Below are positions 18,984 to 28,478 of a stretch of DNA of 64,000 nt, in pieces. This DNA comes from Campylobacter sp. GTDB lineage: Bacteria; Campylobacterota; Campylobacteria; Campylobacterales; Campylobacteraceae. Within the stretch, counting starts at the first letter, position 1. Every line of letters starts with the position of its first letter. A program made the position numbers and the translations under genes. Location of the stretch: assembly GCF_019423325.1 (NCBI RefSeq), contig NZ_JAHZBQ010000001.1, positions 186,001 through 250,000 on the forward strand, read 5' to 3'. Under the pieces are notes generated by a model. It saw only the letters and a program-made list of their open reading frames with translations, was not told the origin of the DNA and ran no database searches.

Positions 18984-19003
18984 AAGCCCCATAAGCGGGG
19001 CTT
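18984..19003. terminator. Hairpin after the SYLF gene
   Basis: AAGCCCC pairs with GGGGCTT around a six-base loop, 12 bases past the stop of the gene at 19015. The T-tract is poor on both strands, so termination is likely but not strong. Confidence 0.45.
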
Positions 19004-19014
19004 GGCTCGATAAT

Positions 19015-19833
19015 TTATTTTGCTTTTTTAGCCTTTTTGCTTCGCGTAGCCTTAGCATGAGTTCTAGGAGAGCGGTTTGAGATGATCGGCTTGCCGTCAG
19101 GATATTTTTTCTGCACGTGATTTACAGGTATCGCTGCACTGCTGCTAGCGCCGTATTTCTCGCCGTTTGTGAAATACTTCCTCATCACTTCCTTCCATCT
19201 TTTTGCGTATTTATTCGCGCGCGGAGAATCGTTTAAAATATCCTCGTAGTCGTAAATTCTCTCATAGAAGTCGTTAGTTAGCTGATCGTCAATAGTTATT
19301 CTGCCGTTATCGATCGATACGCCTAGGTAGACACCTGTTTGCTCGCCCGGGCTTACCATCCATGCAGAAATATCAGGTAGATCGGTTGCGCGACCTGTTC
19401 TTCTACCTACGCCGCCTGCTGCAGCACCTACATTGATCTCAAGGGTGTCTGTGCCGGTAAAAATGTCTTGATATGACTTCGTAGTATGAAAGATCATCAC
19501 GATGTCGCTCGTCTCGTAGCCCGCCTGTAAGCCCACGCCGTAGCCTTTATATTTGATAAAAATCGGCGAACTCCACTCGCCGTTCTCGCCTTTGACGCTA
19601 AAAATTCCATCGCCGTATTGTAGCGATGCGCCCGCAGCTAAACGTTTTACGTCGGTTAGGATTGCGACGGCTTTGGCGCTAGTCAGATAGCGTTCATCGG
19701 TGCCGAAGTTATTAGCCGCTACGAAAGATCTAACGACGTTAGTCGCCGCTATAACCTCTTGATTTGCCACGACGTCCGCGTGCAAAAGACCGCAAAGTGC
19801 AACAGATGCTAGAAGCAAAAACTTTTTCATCAT
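19015..19833 (-). CDS. Secreted SYLF-domain (Ysc84-like) lipid-binding protein
   Basis: This 272-residue protein has a clear signal peptide (MMKKFLLLASVALCGLLHA). Next comes a SYLF/Ysc84 domain at about residues 45-215. The usual features are the AKAVAILTDVKR start, SLQYGDGIF, the aromatic-Gly run YKGYGVGLQAGYE, the SDIVMIF strand and a glycine-rich AAAGGVGR segment. Family members bind phospholipids; the bacterial role is not settled. The C-terminal 35 residues are basic and Lys/Ala-rich. The gene stands alone, next to tRNA-Lys and divergent from the M23 peptidase. It marks the return to host-like composition. Confidence 0.85.
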   Translation of the reverse strand: MMKKFLLLASVALCGLLHADVVANQEVIAATNVVRSFVAANNFGTDERYLTSAKAVAILTDVKRLAAGASLQYGDGIFSVKGENGEWSSPIFIKYKGYGVGLQAGYETSDIVMIFHTTKSYQDIFTGTDTLEINVGAAAGGVGRRTGRATDLPDISAWMVSPGEQTGVYLGVSIDNGRITIDDQLTNDFYERIYDYEDILNDSPRANKYAKRWKEVMRKYFTNGEKYGASSSAAIPVNHVQKKYPDGKPIISNRSPRTHAKATRSKKAKKAK

Positions 19834-19938
19834 TTAATCCTTTTAAAATTGAATTTTCGTTATTATAACAGCAATTTCATTTGTTTTAGCTAATTTTTAA
19901 CAAAAAATTGATGGAAAATAACGAATTTTGGAAAATTT

Positions 19939-20751
19939 ATGAAATTTCTAGCTATTTTTGCACTTTTGGCGATCAAAATTTTCGCTTTAGACATAGTAAA
20001 CGGCGACGTTGTTATCTTAAAATTAGATAAAAGCACGACCGAGTTGAGCTTTGGCTTAAAGCAAATTCCTCTCATCACGGCTCCAAATTCTAACGATAAA
20101 ATCGCCGTTTTAGCAGCGAATTACCGTGCTAAGGGAGATTTCGCGCTGCGGATAGTAGATCAAAGCGGCAGCCACGAGCAGATCGTTGCTTTGAAAAAGG
20201 GTGAGTATAAAAAAGAGGCTCTAAGTGTCGCTCCAGGCAAAGTTAAACCACCTAAAGAAGCCGCCGCGCGTATCAAAAAAGAGCTCGACGAAGCCAACGC
20301 GATCTATGCGATCACCACGCCGCGCTATCTTTTTTCTACGCCGTTTGAGCTGCCTTTAAACTCCAAAATAACCTCTGCGTTCGGCAATGCCCGCACCTTT
20401 AATGGCGAGCTTAAAAGCTATCACAGCGGCACCGATTATCGCGCCGCGGTAGGTACTGGGGTGCGCGCCGCCAACGACGGCGTCGTAGTCATCGCCAAAG
20501 ACCGCTACTACGCCGGCGGTTCGGTCGTGATTGATCACGGCGGCGGTATCTATTCGCAGTACTATCATCTAAGCGAGATCAAAGTGGCGCTTGGCGATCA
20601 CGTTCACAAAGGCGATGAAATCGCGCTTTCGGGCGAGAGCGGTAGAGTTAGCGGCCCACATCTGCACTTCGGCATCGCGATCAACGGCGTGAGCGTCAAT
20701 CCGCTAAGCTTCGTCGCTAAATTTAACGAAGTGGTTTTTGGCGAGCGCTAA
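19939..20751 (+). CDS. M23-family peptidoglycan endopeptidase
   Basis: A secreted murein hydrolase of the LytM type, 270 residues, with an N-terminal signal peptide (residues 1-17). The zinc site is complete: His162 and Asp166 in HSGTDYR, and His241 and His243 in HLHFG. A beta-rich N-terminal domain (about 20-100) precedes the catalytic fold (about 140-260). It probably trims peptide cross-links, which in Campylobacter and Helicobacter affects cell shape and separation. One base separates its stop from the ATG of the next gene, so the two are translationally linked. I do not assign a csd or pgp symbol because several paralogues exist in the group. Confidence 0.88.
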   Translation: MKFLAIFALLAIKIFALDIVNGDVVILKLDKSTTELSFGLKQIPLITAPNSNDKIAVLAANYRAKGDFALRIVDQSGSHEQIVALKKGEYKKEALSVAPGKVKPPKEAAARIKKELDEANAIYAITTPRYLFSTPFELPLNSKITSAFGNARTFNGELKSYHSGTDYRAAVGTGVRAANDGVVVIAKDRYYAGGSVVIDHGGGIYSQYYHLSEIKVALGDHVHKGDEIALSGESGRVSGPHLHFGIAINGVSVNPLSFVAKFNEVVFGER

Positions 20752-20752
20752 A

Positions 20753-22684
20753 ATGCCCTACAATCCGAAGGAATTAATGAAAAAAATTCTCGCAGGCAGC
20801 GATTTTAAGCTAAAAGGCTCGGTCAAAGGCCGCGTGCGCGTCGCGAGTAGGGACGGAGCGATCGTAAATTTTACCGCTGCAGACTTCGGCGTGCAGAGCC
20901 TAAACGACAAAATTTCGCTTAGTGGCGAGCAGTTCGAGCGCTTTAGAGCTAGAATTTTTGGGATTTTAAACTCTGGCGGACGCGAGCTTGCAGGCAGGCT
21001 CACGCTCTCTTCTACGCCCAAAAAGAAAGCCCGCGCAGATCGTCTCCGTGCAGCGGATGGTTATGGCTATGCTGAGTTTGACGGCGCCTGCGATTTTGGT
21101 AGCTTTTGCGAAGGAGATTTAAGCGCAGTTTCGCCCGAGGCTGGCGACAGCTTGGCAAAGACTTCGTATACTACAAACGCAAGGCGCGGCGAGCGAGATT
21201 TTTCTGCGCGCAGCGCTCATAACGCGCAAGATTTTACTTCGCAGGCAGAATTTCAAGATGTTTCGCAAGCAGAATTTTATGGTGCGGCTCGGGCGGAATT
21301 TTGCGTAGATACCGCGTGGGATACGTCGTGCGAGAATTTAATTTCGCAAAATGACGCTGTGCAGAATGACATGAGCGTGGGGCTTGCTGCTAATTTCGAA
21401 GAGAGCGAAAATGCGAGGAGTAAAAATTTTATGCCGCAAAGCTCTGTGTCTGCGAATTCTGCCAAAGGGCAAAGCTTCATTCCTGCATCGCGAAATTTTA
21501 TTTCCGCGCAAAGCTCTGCGCTCGTGAAAGATTCCGCATTTGAGGCGCAAAATTCTAATTTTATGGCGCAAACGGAGAATTTTGCAGCTGAAAATTCGTT
21601 TGTAGCAGAGCAGGGCACGGACTTACAAAGTAAAAATTCTACGGCGCAAAGCTCTGCATCAAAAAATTCCACTTTCGCAAATTCTGCGCTTGATATAAAG
21701 TGCGCAAATGATTGTGGGTCTCAAGGCTCCGAGTTTTCCAAGGGGCAAAGCGCTAATTTCGCTGGCCGCCGCGCCGCAAATTTTGCCTTAGAAAATGCCT
21801 CGGAATTTACGCCTCAAGATGAGAATTGCGTTGGTGAGAATTCCGCGTTTTTGGCAAAAGGGCAAAATTACGCGCTAAAAAATTCCGATGGGCAAAATTT
21901 AGCACAGAAAATCTCTGCACAAGAGTGGCACCCTTTAAATTTGCCACCGCAAGCGGGAAATAAATTTGTGCCCGAATTTGAGCAATCTGCGCAGTCTGCG
22001 TTAACGGGTGAGAATTCTACGTTTGCTTCTTCTATGGCGGAGGGGGCGCTTGGTGATGAGCCCGCGTCTGCTGCTTTTGGGAGCGAATCAACTTTTGCGA
22101 CTAAGCCCGTAAATTTCTATGGCAAGCCTACGCGCAAAGCGCCTGCGAAAGAGCGCGCGCGCCTGCCGGGACGTCCGCAGGCTCTGCCTATTGCAAGCAC
22201 TTCGCGTCCTATCTCGCTACCGCAAGCGTCTAAAGCTAGGCTCATCGAGCTTAAGCCGCGTTTCATAGGCATCGCGCATAGGATTAAAATTTCGTTTTTG
22301 AAAAAGAGCGCGAGCGAGCCTGGCGAAGGGGTTTTGGCGCGCGTTCGTATTCCGCTTTTGATGGAGAATTTCGGTCTTAATGATATTTTGTCGTCCACGG
22401 CGAGCTACCAAATGGCGAAAAAGATGGTGCGCACGATCGCTGATCTTTACATCGCCAAGGAACTACGCGGCGTGCACATAGGCGTGCCGGTGCGTCTTGA
22501 AATGGGCTTTAAAAGCGGTATCTCTGACGTCAGCAATCACGCCTTTATCTTTAAGCTCATCGAGGACAGCCTCGTCAAAAACGGCGTCATCGACGACGAC
22601 AATGCAGATATCGTGCGCGAGATCAAGCTTTTTAAGCAAGACGTTTTCGACGGGGTTTTAGTAAACATCATGCGGTTTGAGTAG
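20753..22684 (+). CDS. Unknown protein with a giant RAATTY-type low-complexity insert
   Basis: I do not recognise the family. An upstream in-frame TTG exists at 20738, but the ATG at 20753, one base after the peptidase stop, is preferred. Residues 1-90 are a small conserved-looking domain. The last 150 or so residues form a second ordered domain (RVRIPLLMENFGLNDILSS, then a helical segment ending DGVLVNIMRFE). Between them, about residues 100-470 are low-complexity: runs of Gln-Asn-Ser, Asn-Phe and Glu-Phe that come from repeated AAATTC, AAATTT and GAATTT cores. The insert makes up more than half the protein. The outer domains resemble a housekeeping protein split by neutral filler. Operon position suggests an envelope-related or constitutive role only. 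Confidence 0.7.
   Translation: MPYNPKELMKKILAGSDFKLKGSVKGRVRVASRDGAIVNFTAADFGVQSLNDKISLSGEQFERFRARIFGILNSGGRELAGRLTLSSTPKKKARADRLRAADGYGYAEFDGACDFGSFCEGDLSAVSPEAGDSLAKTSYTTNARRGERDFSARSAHNAQDFTSQAEFQDVSQAEFYGAARAEFCVDTAWDTSCENLISQNDAVQNDMSVGLAANFEESENARSKNFMPQSSVSANSAKGQSFIPASRNFISAQSSALVKDSAFEAQNSNFMAQTENFAAENSFVAEQGTDLQSKNSTAQSSASKNSTFANSALDIKCANDCGSQGSEFSKGQSANFAGRRAANFALENASEFTPQDENCVGENSAFLAKGQNYALKNSDGQNLAQKISAQEWHPLNLPPQAGNKFVPEFEQSAQSALTGENSTFASSMAEGALGDEPASAAFGSESTFATKPVNFYGKPTRKAPAKERARLPGRPQALPIASTSRPISLPQASKARLIELKPRFIGIAHRIKISFLKKSASEPGEGVLARVRIPLLMENFGLNDILSSTASYQMAKKMVRTIADLYIAKELRGVHIGVPVRLEMGFKSGISDVSNHAFIFKLIEDSLVKNGVIDDDNADIVREIKLFKQDVFDGVLVNIMRFE
21060..22130 (+). repeat. 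RAATTY-rich in-frame insert (largest in the window)
   Basis: A 1.07-kb stretch keeps frame while repeating the core RAATTY every 20-35 bp, giving Gln-Asn-Ser, Glu-Asn-Phe or Ala-Glu-Phe peptides. Spacer bases between cores vary freely. Equivalent arrays occur in priA, queC, ybeY and psd, and in the gene-free spacers. Confidence 0.75.
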
Positions 22685-22827
22685 AGGCTTTGCAGGGCCT
22701 TGCGTATAAATTTTAAAAATTTTGAGCTACCGCATGAAATTCCATCGTTTTCGAGCTTTAGCTCGCACCGCAACAAGCGCTTTTTAAAATTTTTTGATCA
22801 AACTAGTAAAAATTTGAAAGGATTGAG

Positions 22828-23391
22828 ATGCAAAAAGCCTTTTTTAATTCGCCCATTGGAATGCTTGAAATTTGTGATGATGAGATCGGGATTTGCAGTA
22901 TCGACTGGGTCAAAAGCTCTGTCTGCGGGCCCAATGATGAGATCTTTAAAAAGCACGACGCAGGGCTTAAATTCGGCTTTGTGTGTGCTGTGGATGATAA
23001 AGGACGCGATTTAAAGCTTAGCGATTTAAGAAAGAATTTGGCTCTTTGCACCGACGAGCTTGGCGCCTATTTTAGGAGCGAGCTTGAAAGCTTTAGCGTT
23101 AAACTGAGCCAAAATGGTACGCAGTTTCAAAAGTCCGTGTGGAGTGCGCTTTTAGAGATCCCCTACGGCGAGGTCGTAACATACGGCGAGCTAGCCGCGG
23201 CTATCGGCAGACCGCGCGCAAGCCGAGCAGTAGGTAGCGCAAATGGCAAAAACAAAATCCCCATCATCGTGCCGTGCCACCGCGTCGTAGCTGCAGGCGG
23301 GCTCGGCGGATACAGCGGCGCGGGCGGCGTAGCGACCAAAGCGTGGCTACTAAACTTTGAAAGAGAAAATTTAATCAAATTTGGCAAGTAA
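22828..23391 (+). CDS. ogt: Methylated-DNA--protein-cysteine S-methyltransferase
   Basis: This enzyme removes alkyl groups from O6-alkylguanine by one-time transfer to its own cysteine. The active site IVPCHRVV places the nucleophile at Cys150. The helix-turn-helix segment YGEVVTYGELAAAIGRP and the RAVGSANGKN stretch are standard. The C-terminal Gly-Gly-Tyr-Ser-Gly loop is present. At 187 residues it has the usual Ogt length, with a short N-terminal ribonuclease-like domain. The start ATG follows GAAAGGATTGAG. It is followed by a 1-kb gene-free spacer, so it ends its transcript. Confidence 0.93.
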   Translation: MQKAFFNSPIGMLEICDDEIGICSIDWVKSSVCGPNDEIFKKHDAGLKFGFVCAVDDKGRDLKLSDLRKNLALCTDELGAYFRSELESFSVKLSQNGTQFQKSVWSALLEIPYGEVVTYGELAAAIGRPRASRAVGSANGKNKIPIIVPCHRVVAAGGLGGYSGAGGVATKAWLLNFERENLIKFGK

Positions 23392-24448
23392 AATTCCGTT
23401 AAATTCTGCCTTGCCGCTCAGGCGTTTATTTTAAAATTTTACCGCGCGACGCTGCGAAATTTCATAAAGCGATTTTGTAAACTTCTCGTCTTACGGCGAC
23501 CAAGATAGTTAAAATTTGGCAAGAAGCCTGCTAAGCCGGCTTTAAAGTCCTAACTTTAAATTTATCGCGCCGCAGACATTTGCTATGAGTGGTTGAAATT
23601 TTTCGCAGCAGTAAAATTTAGCCTCGCGAAATTCTGCGCTGAAGTCCTTCGATAAATTTTCATCTTGCGTGCATTTAGTGCGGCAGCGCGTAAAGCAGCA
23701 AAATTTTGAATCCCTTTCGTGAAAATAGGAAAGGATAGCAAGTTTTGAGGCGGAATTTTGCAGAGGTTAAAATTCTGTGTCGCTACGCCGTATGGGCAAA
23801 ATTCCACGCCGCTGTATCAAAGCAAAGTAAATTTTTAATTGCGCTTGTCAGGCATGGTTAAAATCCGCGCAGAAGCGGTAAGCGGGGCAGAATTTATCTC
23901 AGCGGCAACGTGACTAAATAAAATTCTATAAATCCACGAAGCGGGCGGTATCCCAGCAGAAACGGCATTGTCCTAGCCAAGCTTCTTGCGTAAGCAGCGG
24001 GCGCGTCAAAGATAAAATTTTTCACGAAGACGGCAAAGTACAGCAGTATGCCGCTAGAGTCACCTGACGAAGATGAAATTCTACGCAAAGAGAGCGAGAG
24101 GAATTTTGCGCAAAGATCGCGCTATTTGCTGAAATTCTCGCAGAAGCAGCATTTTTATAAAAAATCCTAGTAGGGGCAGCATTATCGTCGTCAAAGCTCG
24201 CCTTTGAGGTGGGTGGCGTTTTGCTAAGGCTTCTTGCGAAATCGACGTTGCATAGCAAAGTAATTGTAAAAGCGGCGAGCGTGCTGTAGATAAAATTCTT
24301 AGCAAAAGCGGCGCGGCAGAGCGAAATTCTTACGTAAGACGCACGGCAAAGATAAAATTTGCCAAGCAGCTACGAGCGAAAACCCTGGCAAATTTGGCGA
24401 AGCTTGGCAGAACGCAGAACATCTACGCATCTTTACCAAATTCTTAAA
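23392..24448. other. 1.06-kb gene-free spacer made of RAATTY arrays
   Basis: Open frames here are short and mostly mirror one another on both strands. The texture is GC-rich words of 15-30 bases separated by AAATTC, AAATTT or GAATTT. By eye about ten RAATTY sites lie between 23581 and 23890. Words such as GCAAAG, GCGGC and GAAG recur near the cores. It looks like the same material that forms the in-frame inserts in nearby genes, here outside any gene. Confidence 0.65.
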
Positions 24449-25627
24449 TTAGCCGAAATTTTCTATCAGATCGCTAAAAATTTTAGCTAAATTTTCGACG
24501 TCGCTAATCTCTACTCGTTCATTGATCTGATGGATCGTGTCGTTTCGCACGCCAAACTCCGCCGTCTCCACGCCAAACTCCGCGAAGTATCTCGCATCGC
24601 TCGTGCCGCCTGCGGTGTTTAGCTCGGCTGCTGCGCCACAGATCTTCTGCACGCTAGCGCTTAGTTTTTGCACGATTTTGGAGCTTCGCTGAGTTAAAAA
24701 AGGCTTTGAGGAGCTTTTTAGCGCGAGGTGTAGCGACGCGCCTGCTTGCAGCTGCGCGGTGCAGCTCATTTCTAGCTTGCCGCAGGATTCGCTTTCGTTG
24801 CATAGCACGTCTTTAGCGTCCAGTTCAAATAACCCCAGTACATAGTCTCGCACGTCCTCTAGCCCCAGCCCTACGCCGCCGCGTACGTTAAACATCACGC
24901 GTACGTCCTTGGGTGTTACGTTTACTACCTGCGAACCGCCGCGAATGTCGGTGATGACTATCTTGGCTGGAGCGAAATCCTCGCTACCCGCGTCCAGATC
25001 ATGCCCCGCGAGGCTTGCAAGCACCGGCGCTAAAATGTGGACAGGATTGATGCATTTATCTGGGTAGGCTGCGTGCCCGCCGATACCCGTGAGTGTGAGG
25101 ACGCCGTTAATCGAGCCGCGACGGCCGATCTTAATGGTATCACCGAAGCGCACTTCGCATGTAGGCTCCGCAACGATTGCGAAGTCGGGTAGGGCATCTT
25201 GCTCGCGTAATTTAGAGAGCATTTCGCGCGTGCCATAGATGCCGTCACCCTCCTCATCGCTGGTTAGCAGCAGGCTTAGCGTGCCATTAAAATCGCGTGC
25301 CGCCGCTAGCGCGCAGATTGCCGCTGCGATGCCGCTTTTCATATCCTGCGCGCCGCGCCCGTATAAAAAGCCCTCCGCTTCCACCGGCACAAACGGATCG
25401 CTCGCCCAGCCCTCGCCCGGCGGCACGACGTCGATGTGCCCGGCAAAGCATAGATGCGGACCCTGTCCGAAGCGCTTGGTAAAAATCGCGTTAGTTACGC
25501 CGTTTAGCTCGAATCTATCCTCACTAAAGTCCGCCAGCAGCATTGAGACGTAGTTGAAAGCTCCGTCGTCGCTAGGTGTGAGCGAGCGGAATTTGATGAG
25601 CTCTTTTAGAATTTCAATCGGTTTCAT
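24449..25627 (-). CDS. dapE: Succinyl-diaminopimelate desuccinylase
   Basis: A zinc hydrolase that cleaves N-succinyl-LL-diaminopimelate in the lysine and peptidoglycan precursor pathway; cytoplasmic. M20-family metal ligands are visible: His64 and Asp66 in AGHIDVVPPG, Asp95 in GRGAQDMKSG, and the catalytic Glu pair in TSDEEGDG. The dimerisation domain holds GRRGSINGVLTLTG. The C-terminal ligand region is TAGGTSDARYF. At 392 residues it is slightly longer than typical, owing to a small Ala/Ser/Leu-rich loop around residues 280-310. The ATG has AAGGATGGC upstream. It lies 15 bases after the exporter gene on the same strand, so they are probably co-transcribed. Confidence 0.95.
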   Translation of the reverse strand: MKPIEILKELIKFRSLTPSDDGAFNYVSMLLADFSEDRFELNGVTNAIFTKRFGQGPHLCFAGHIDVVPPGEGWASDPFVPVEAEGFLYGRGAQDMKSGIAAAICALAAARDFNGTLSLLLTSDEEGDGIYGTREMLSKLREQDALPDFAIVAEPTCEVRFGDTIKIGRRGSINGVLTLTGIGGHAAYPDKCINPVHILAPVLASLAGHDLDAGSEDFAPAKIVITDIRGGSQVVNVTPKDVRVMFNVRGGVGLGLEDVRDYVLGLFELDAKDVLCNESESCGKLEMSCTAQLQAGASLHLALKSSSKPFLTQRSSKIVQKLSASVQKICGAAAELNTAGGTSDARYFAEFGVETAEFGVRNDTIHQINERVEISDVENLAKIFSDLIENFG

Positions 25628-25642
25628 AAGCCATCCTTTGGT

Positions 25643-26239
25643 TCAAATTTTAGCAAAAATTATAGCGTATAAAAGCTTTAGTGCAAAAAATACCAAAATA
25701 AACGCCGAGATATATGCAAATGCCCGCACTACAATGTTTGGAAGCTTGCTGCGGGCTAGATATATCGCAAGCGGAAAAAGCGTGATCCAAGCTAAGATTC
25801 CGCTTACAAGCCCCGCAAGAGCAAGCGCAAAATCTGCTCGCGCAGTGCCGGCAGAGACGCTGAGCCAAAACATAATGACGTATGGATTTAGTAAATTTAT
25901 CAAAAAGCCTTTGCCGTAAAGCACCGCGCCCGAGCAAGCCTCGACGCTTGCGGGTTGCACCGAGCGAGTCGCGCCATGCCAGGTCGCGTACGCCGTGTAG
26001 AGCAAAAAGCACGCGCCAAATACCGATATGCAGGCAAAAACGATCGGGATTTTGGCTAACTGCGATATACCAAACGCCGATAGCGCCAGATAGAGCATAT
26101 CCGCGCTCATGGCGCCGATGCCCAGGCACAGCGCCTTGGTATAGCTTCGCAGCGCGTAGGACATTATCAGCACGTTTACCGGGCCAATCGGCACGCTAAC
26201 GCCCAACCCCAACAAAACCCCTTGTACGAATGGCTGCAT
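25643..26239 (-). CDS. LysE/RhtB-family amino-acid exporter
   Basis: A 198-residue inner-membrane protein with six hydrophobic segments. The N-terminal signature GLGVSVPIGPVNVLIM is the LysE/RhtB fingerprint, and the mid-protein NPYVIMFWLS motif also fits. Family members export basic or small neutral amino acids. Placement directly before dapE, a lysine-pathway gene, would fit lysine or a related substrate, but that is only a contextual hint. No regulator of the LysG type is adjacent. Confidence 0.85.
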   Translation of the reverse strand: MQPFVQGVLLGLGVSVPIGPVNVLIMSYALRSYTKALCLGIGAMSADMLYLALSAFGISQLAKIPIVFACISVFGACFLLYTAYATWHGATRSVQPASVEACSGAVLYGKGFLINLLNPYVIMFWLSVSAGTARADFALALAGLVSGILAWITLFPLAIYLARSKLPNIVVRAFAYISAFILVFFALKLLYAIIFAKI

Positions 26240-27410
26240 CCTCTGCTTATACTCCTCAAATCTGCTCTAAAATTTCAATGCGCGGCGCTGCAGATAGAGC
26301 GATGACGCGCGCCTTTGTGAACAGATCGATGACGCACAGCTTCGCGAATAGATCGATCCTGAAATTCCGCGCGATCGCCGATCGATTTTTAAATTTAACG
26401 CAACCGCCGCCGCAATGCGCCTTGCTTTTAAAATTTTAACGCGAGCATCGTAGCGTGCCCGGATCTAAAATTTTTAACGTGTGTAGTTGCATGGGCTTCG
26501 GATTTGAAATTTTAACGAGCGCTTCACATACATGCTCAGTCGCAAAATTTCAATATGAGCATTATGTGCTTGAAATTTATACGAGCATTCGTGCGGTGGA
26601 CCCGCTTACTAGACTTCAAATTTAGTTTTTAAATTTTAACGCATGGATCGCGATTTAAATTTACACTTTAAATTTTGCGGCTAGAATTTTGCGAGGCAAA
26701 ATCTACCGTCTCGTTTGTGCCGCTAAGTTTGCGAGCTAAATTTTGCAAGGCAAAATTTAAACTAGCAAAAGATTGGCGACAAACGGCGGCTCGCGCAAGT
26801 CGGTAAGTTTTAGTCGCGTAAATTTAAAGATCGCGGCGGTAAAATTTAGCCCGCCGAAATTTTGCTTTGCGTAATTTCGCGCGTCCGCGCTTATAAACGG
26901 CTCACGATCGCAGATAAAATTTTGCGAAGCGAAATCGCGCCTTAAAATTTTATCCGTAAATTTTAAAAACTCAACGAAGGATACAATCCCGCCGTTCTGC
27001 CTGTCTTAAAATTTTATCCACAAATTTTAAAAATCCGACCGCGGAGCCCGATCAACGTTTGTCCGCTTCAATTAGCCGCGTGCCGAATTAACCGTATGTG
27101 CGTTTGAAATTTAGCCGCGTGCCTGCAATTTGGCTACACCTTCATTTTAAATTTTATCGCCCGCCGTAAAATCTGGCCCGCAAAACAGATGCGCCGCAGA
27201 GCATATCTCGCTGCGACGCCAAATCGCGCCGTAAATTTTATCGTTTCGCAGCGGAGCAAATTTTACACTGCAAAGCAAGAACCTGCGCGCCGCCGGATTA
27301 AATCTGCATTAAAGAGCGAATTCTTCGCCGCAGCCATTTTCGTGAAAACATTGTGCCGCAAGAGCTTTAAGCAGCCTGCTCCGTAAAATTTCGCGTCGCA
27401 ATAGCTAAAT
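26240..27410. other. 1.17-kb gene-free spacer rich in AAATTT cores
   Basis: No supported gene is seen. Words such as AAATTTTAACG, AAATTTAGC and GCAAAATTT recur throughout, separated by GC-rich 15-30 base spacers (for example GCGATTTAAATTT and CGCGTAAATTT). Weak open frames on both strands are side effects of the stop-poor GC words. In C. jejuni I expect metS (Cj0838c) next to the small gene at 27411, so this spacer replaces a conserved neighbour. Confidence 0.6.
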
Positions 27411-27620
27411 TTAAAACGAAAAATCCCCCGTCGCGCCGTGCGACATGCTCTCATAAACCGCCTTGACGTACTTATCGCGCACCGCGCAATCTAGCAGCTT
27501 CTCGCACTCCAAGCAGCTAGTGAGATTGTGCTCTGCCTGGCACGCTTGCAGAGCGGCTAAGCTTTTATCTAAAATTTCGTCATAAACGTCGCGCGGCGCG
27601 CTGCTCTGGGTATCAGCCAT
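27411..27620 (-). CDS. Small four-cysteine protein, Cj0839c-like position
   Basis: A 69-residue protein translated from an ATG that overlaps the fbp stop (TGATG), so it is coupled to fbp. Four cysteines (Cys27, Cys36, Cys39, Cys45) in a Cys-x8-Cys-x2-Cys-x5-Cys arrangement suggest a small zinc- or metal-binding fold. A short conserved gene occupies this place after fbp in C. jejuni (Cj0839c, by memory of gene order). Its function is unknown to me. The tail is Gly/Phe-rich and probably flexible. Confidence 0.75.
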   Translation of the reverse strand: MADTQSSAPRDVYDEILDKSLAALQACQAEHNLTSCLECEKLLDCAVRDKYVKAVYESMSHGATGDFSF

Positions 27621-28468
27621 CAGTTTTTCCCGCCGTAAATTTCATGCATCTTCGCGATCTCGTACTTCGAGCCGAAAAAGCAAGGGGTGCTTTGGTGGAT
27701 TTTTTCAATTTTAAGCTGTAAAAGCGAGCCGTTCGCGCCGTCGCTAGTGGTGCCTCCCGCGCGCTCGAAGATGAACGCAAACGGTAGCACTTCGAAGGTT
27801 ACGCGAAGCTTGCCGCGCGGATGATCGCTGGTAGCGGGGTAGCTGAAAAGTCCGCCGCCTTTTAATAAAATTTGATGCAGGTCGCTTACCATCGCGCCGC
27901 TGTATCGCAAGCGGTAGCCCTCATCAAACAGCGTGCGCACGAGCTTTCGGTGCGGTTCGCTCCAGCCCTTTTGCGTCGCACCCGTGGCGTTTAGTTTGCC
28001 TTTTTGCTGTAGGCGCAGGTCTTTTACGAAGCTAAATTTGCCCTCGCGATTTAGGCGGTAGAGCTTCGGCACGTCCTCGCAAACAACCATCTCAAGGCGC
28101 GGTCCATAGATGCAATAGATCGCCGCCTTTAAGTTTGCGGGCGAAATTTCATCTTCGTAGATGCCAAAAATCGAGCCCACGGCGAAATTTACGTCTACCA
28201 AGCTAGAGCCGTCGAGCGGATCGTAAGCGACGATTAGGCGCGCATCCTCTCGCAGCGTTAAAATTTCATCTTTCTCCTCGCTGATTAGGGCGCGTACGAG
28301 CGGATTTTTGCGAAATTCCGCCTCGATTATGGCGTCGCTTTTTACGTCGAGTTTGAGCTGCGTATCGCCCGTGCTGTTGTGATGATCGGTGTAGCCGAAG
28401 TCCGCGTATTTCAGTTCCTCGGCGATTTGTAGCGCGATATTTTGGATTGATTTTACGATCTCTTGCAT
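27620..28468 (-). CDS. fbp: Class I fructose-1,6-bisphosphatase
   Basis: This enzyme hydrolyses fructose 1,6-bisphosphate to fructose 6-phosphate, the gluconeogenic step essential in these amino-acid-using bacteria. The metal and phosphate site is DPLDGSSLVDVN (residues 83-94), with the upstream acidic ISEEKDE. The substrate loop YSGAMVSDLHQIL and the C-terminal EVLPFAFIFERAGG are conserved. At 282 residues it is shorter than the E. coli enzyme (about 330), as usual in Campylobacter. The ATG is preceded by AAAGGAAACGAA. It sits between mobB and the small cysteine protein, with tight spacing on both sides. Confidence 0.95.
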   Translation of the reverse strand: MQEIVKSIQNIALQIAEELKYADFGYTDHHNSTGDTQLKLDVKSDAIIEAEFRKNPLVRALISEEKDEILTLREDARLIVAYDPLDGSSLVDVNFAVGSIFGIYEDEISPANLKAAIYCIYGPRLEMVVCEDVPKLYRLNREGKFSFVKDLRLQQKGKLNATGATQKGWSEPHRKLVRTLFDEGYRLRYSGAMVSDLHQILLKGGGLFSYPATSDHPRGKLRVTFEVLPFAFIFERAGGTTSDGANGSLLQLKIEKIHQSTPCFFGSKYEIAKMHEIYGGKN

Positions 28469-28478
28469 TTCGTTTCCT

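Noticed and set aside
21277..21672. A 131-codon minus-strand frame inside the insert of the gene at 20753.
   Set aside because: It is another mirror frame of the array, without start signals or conserved content.
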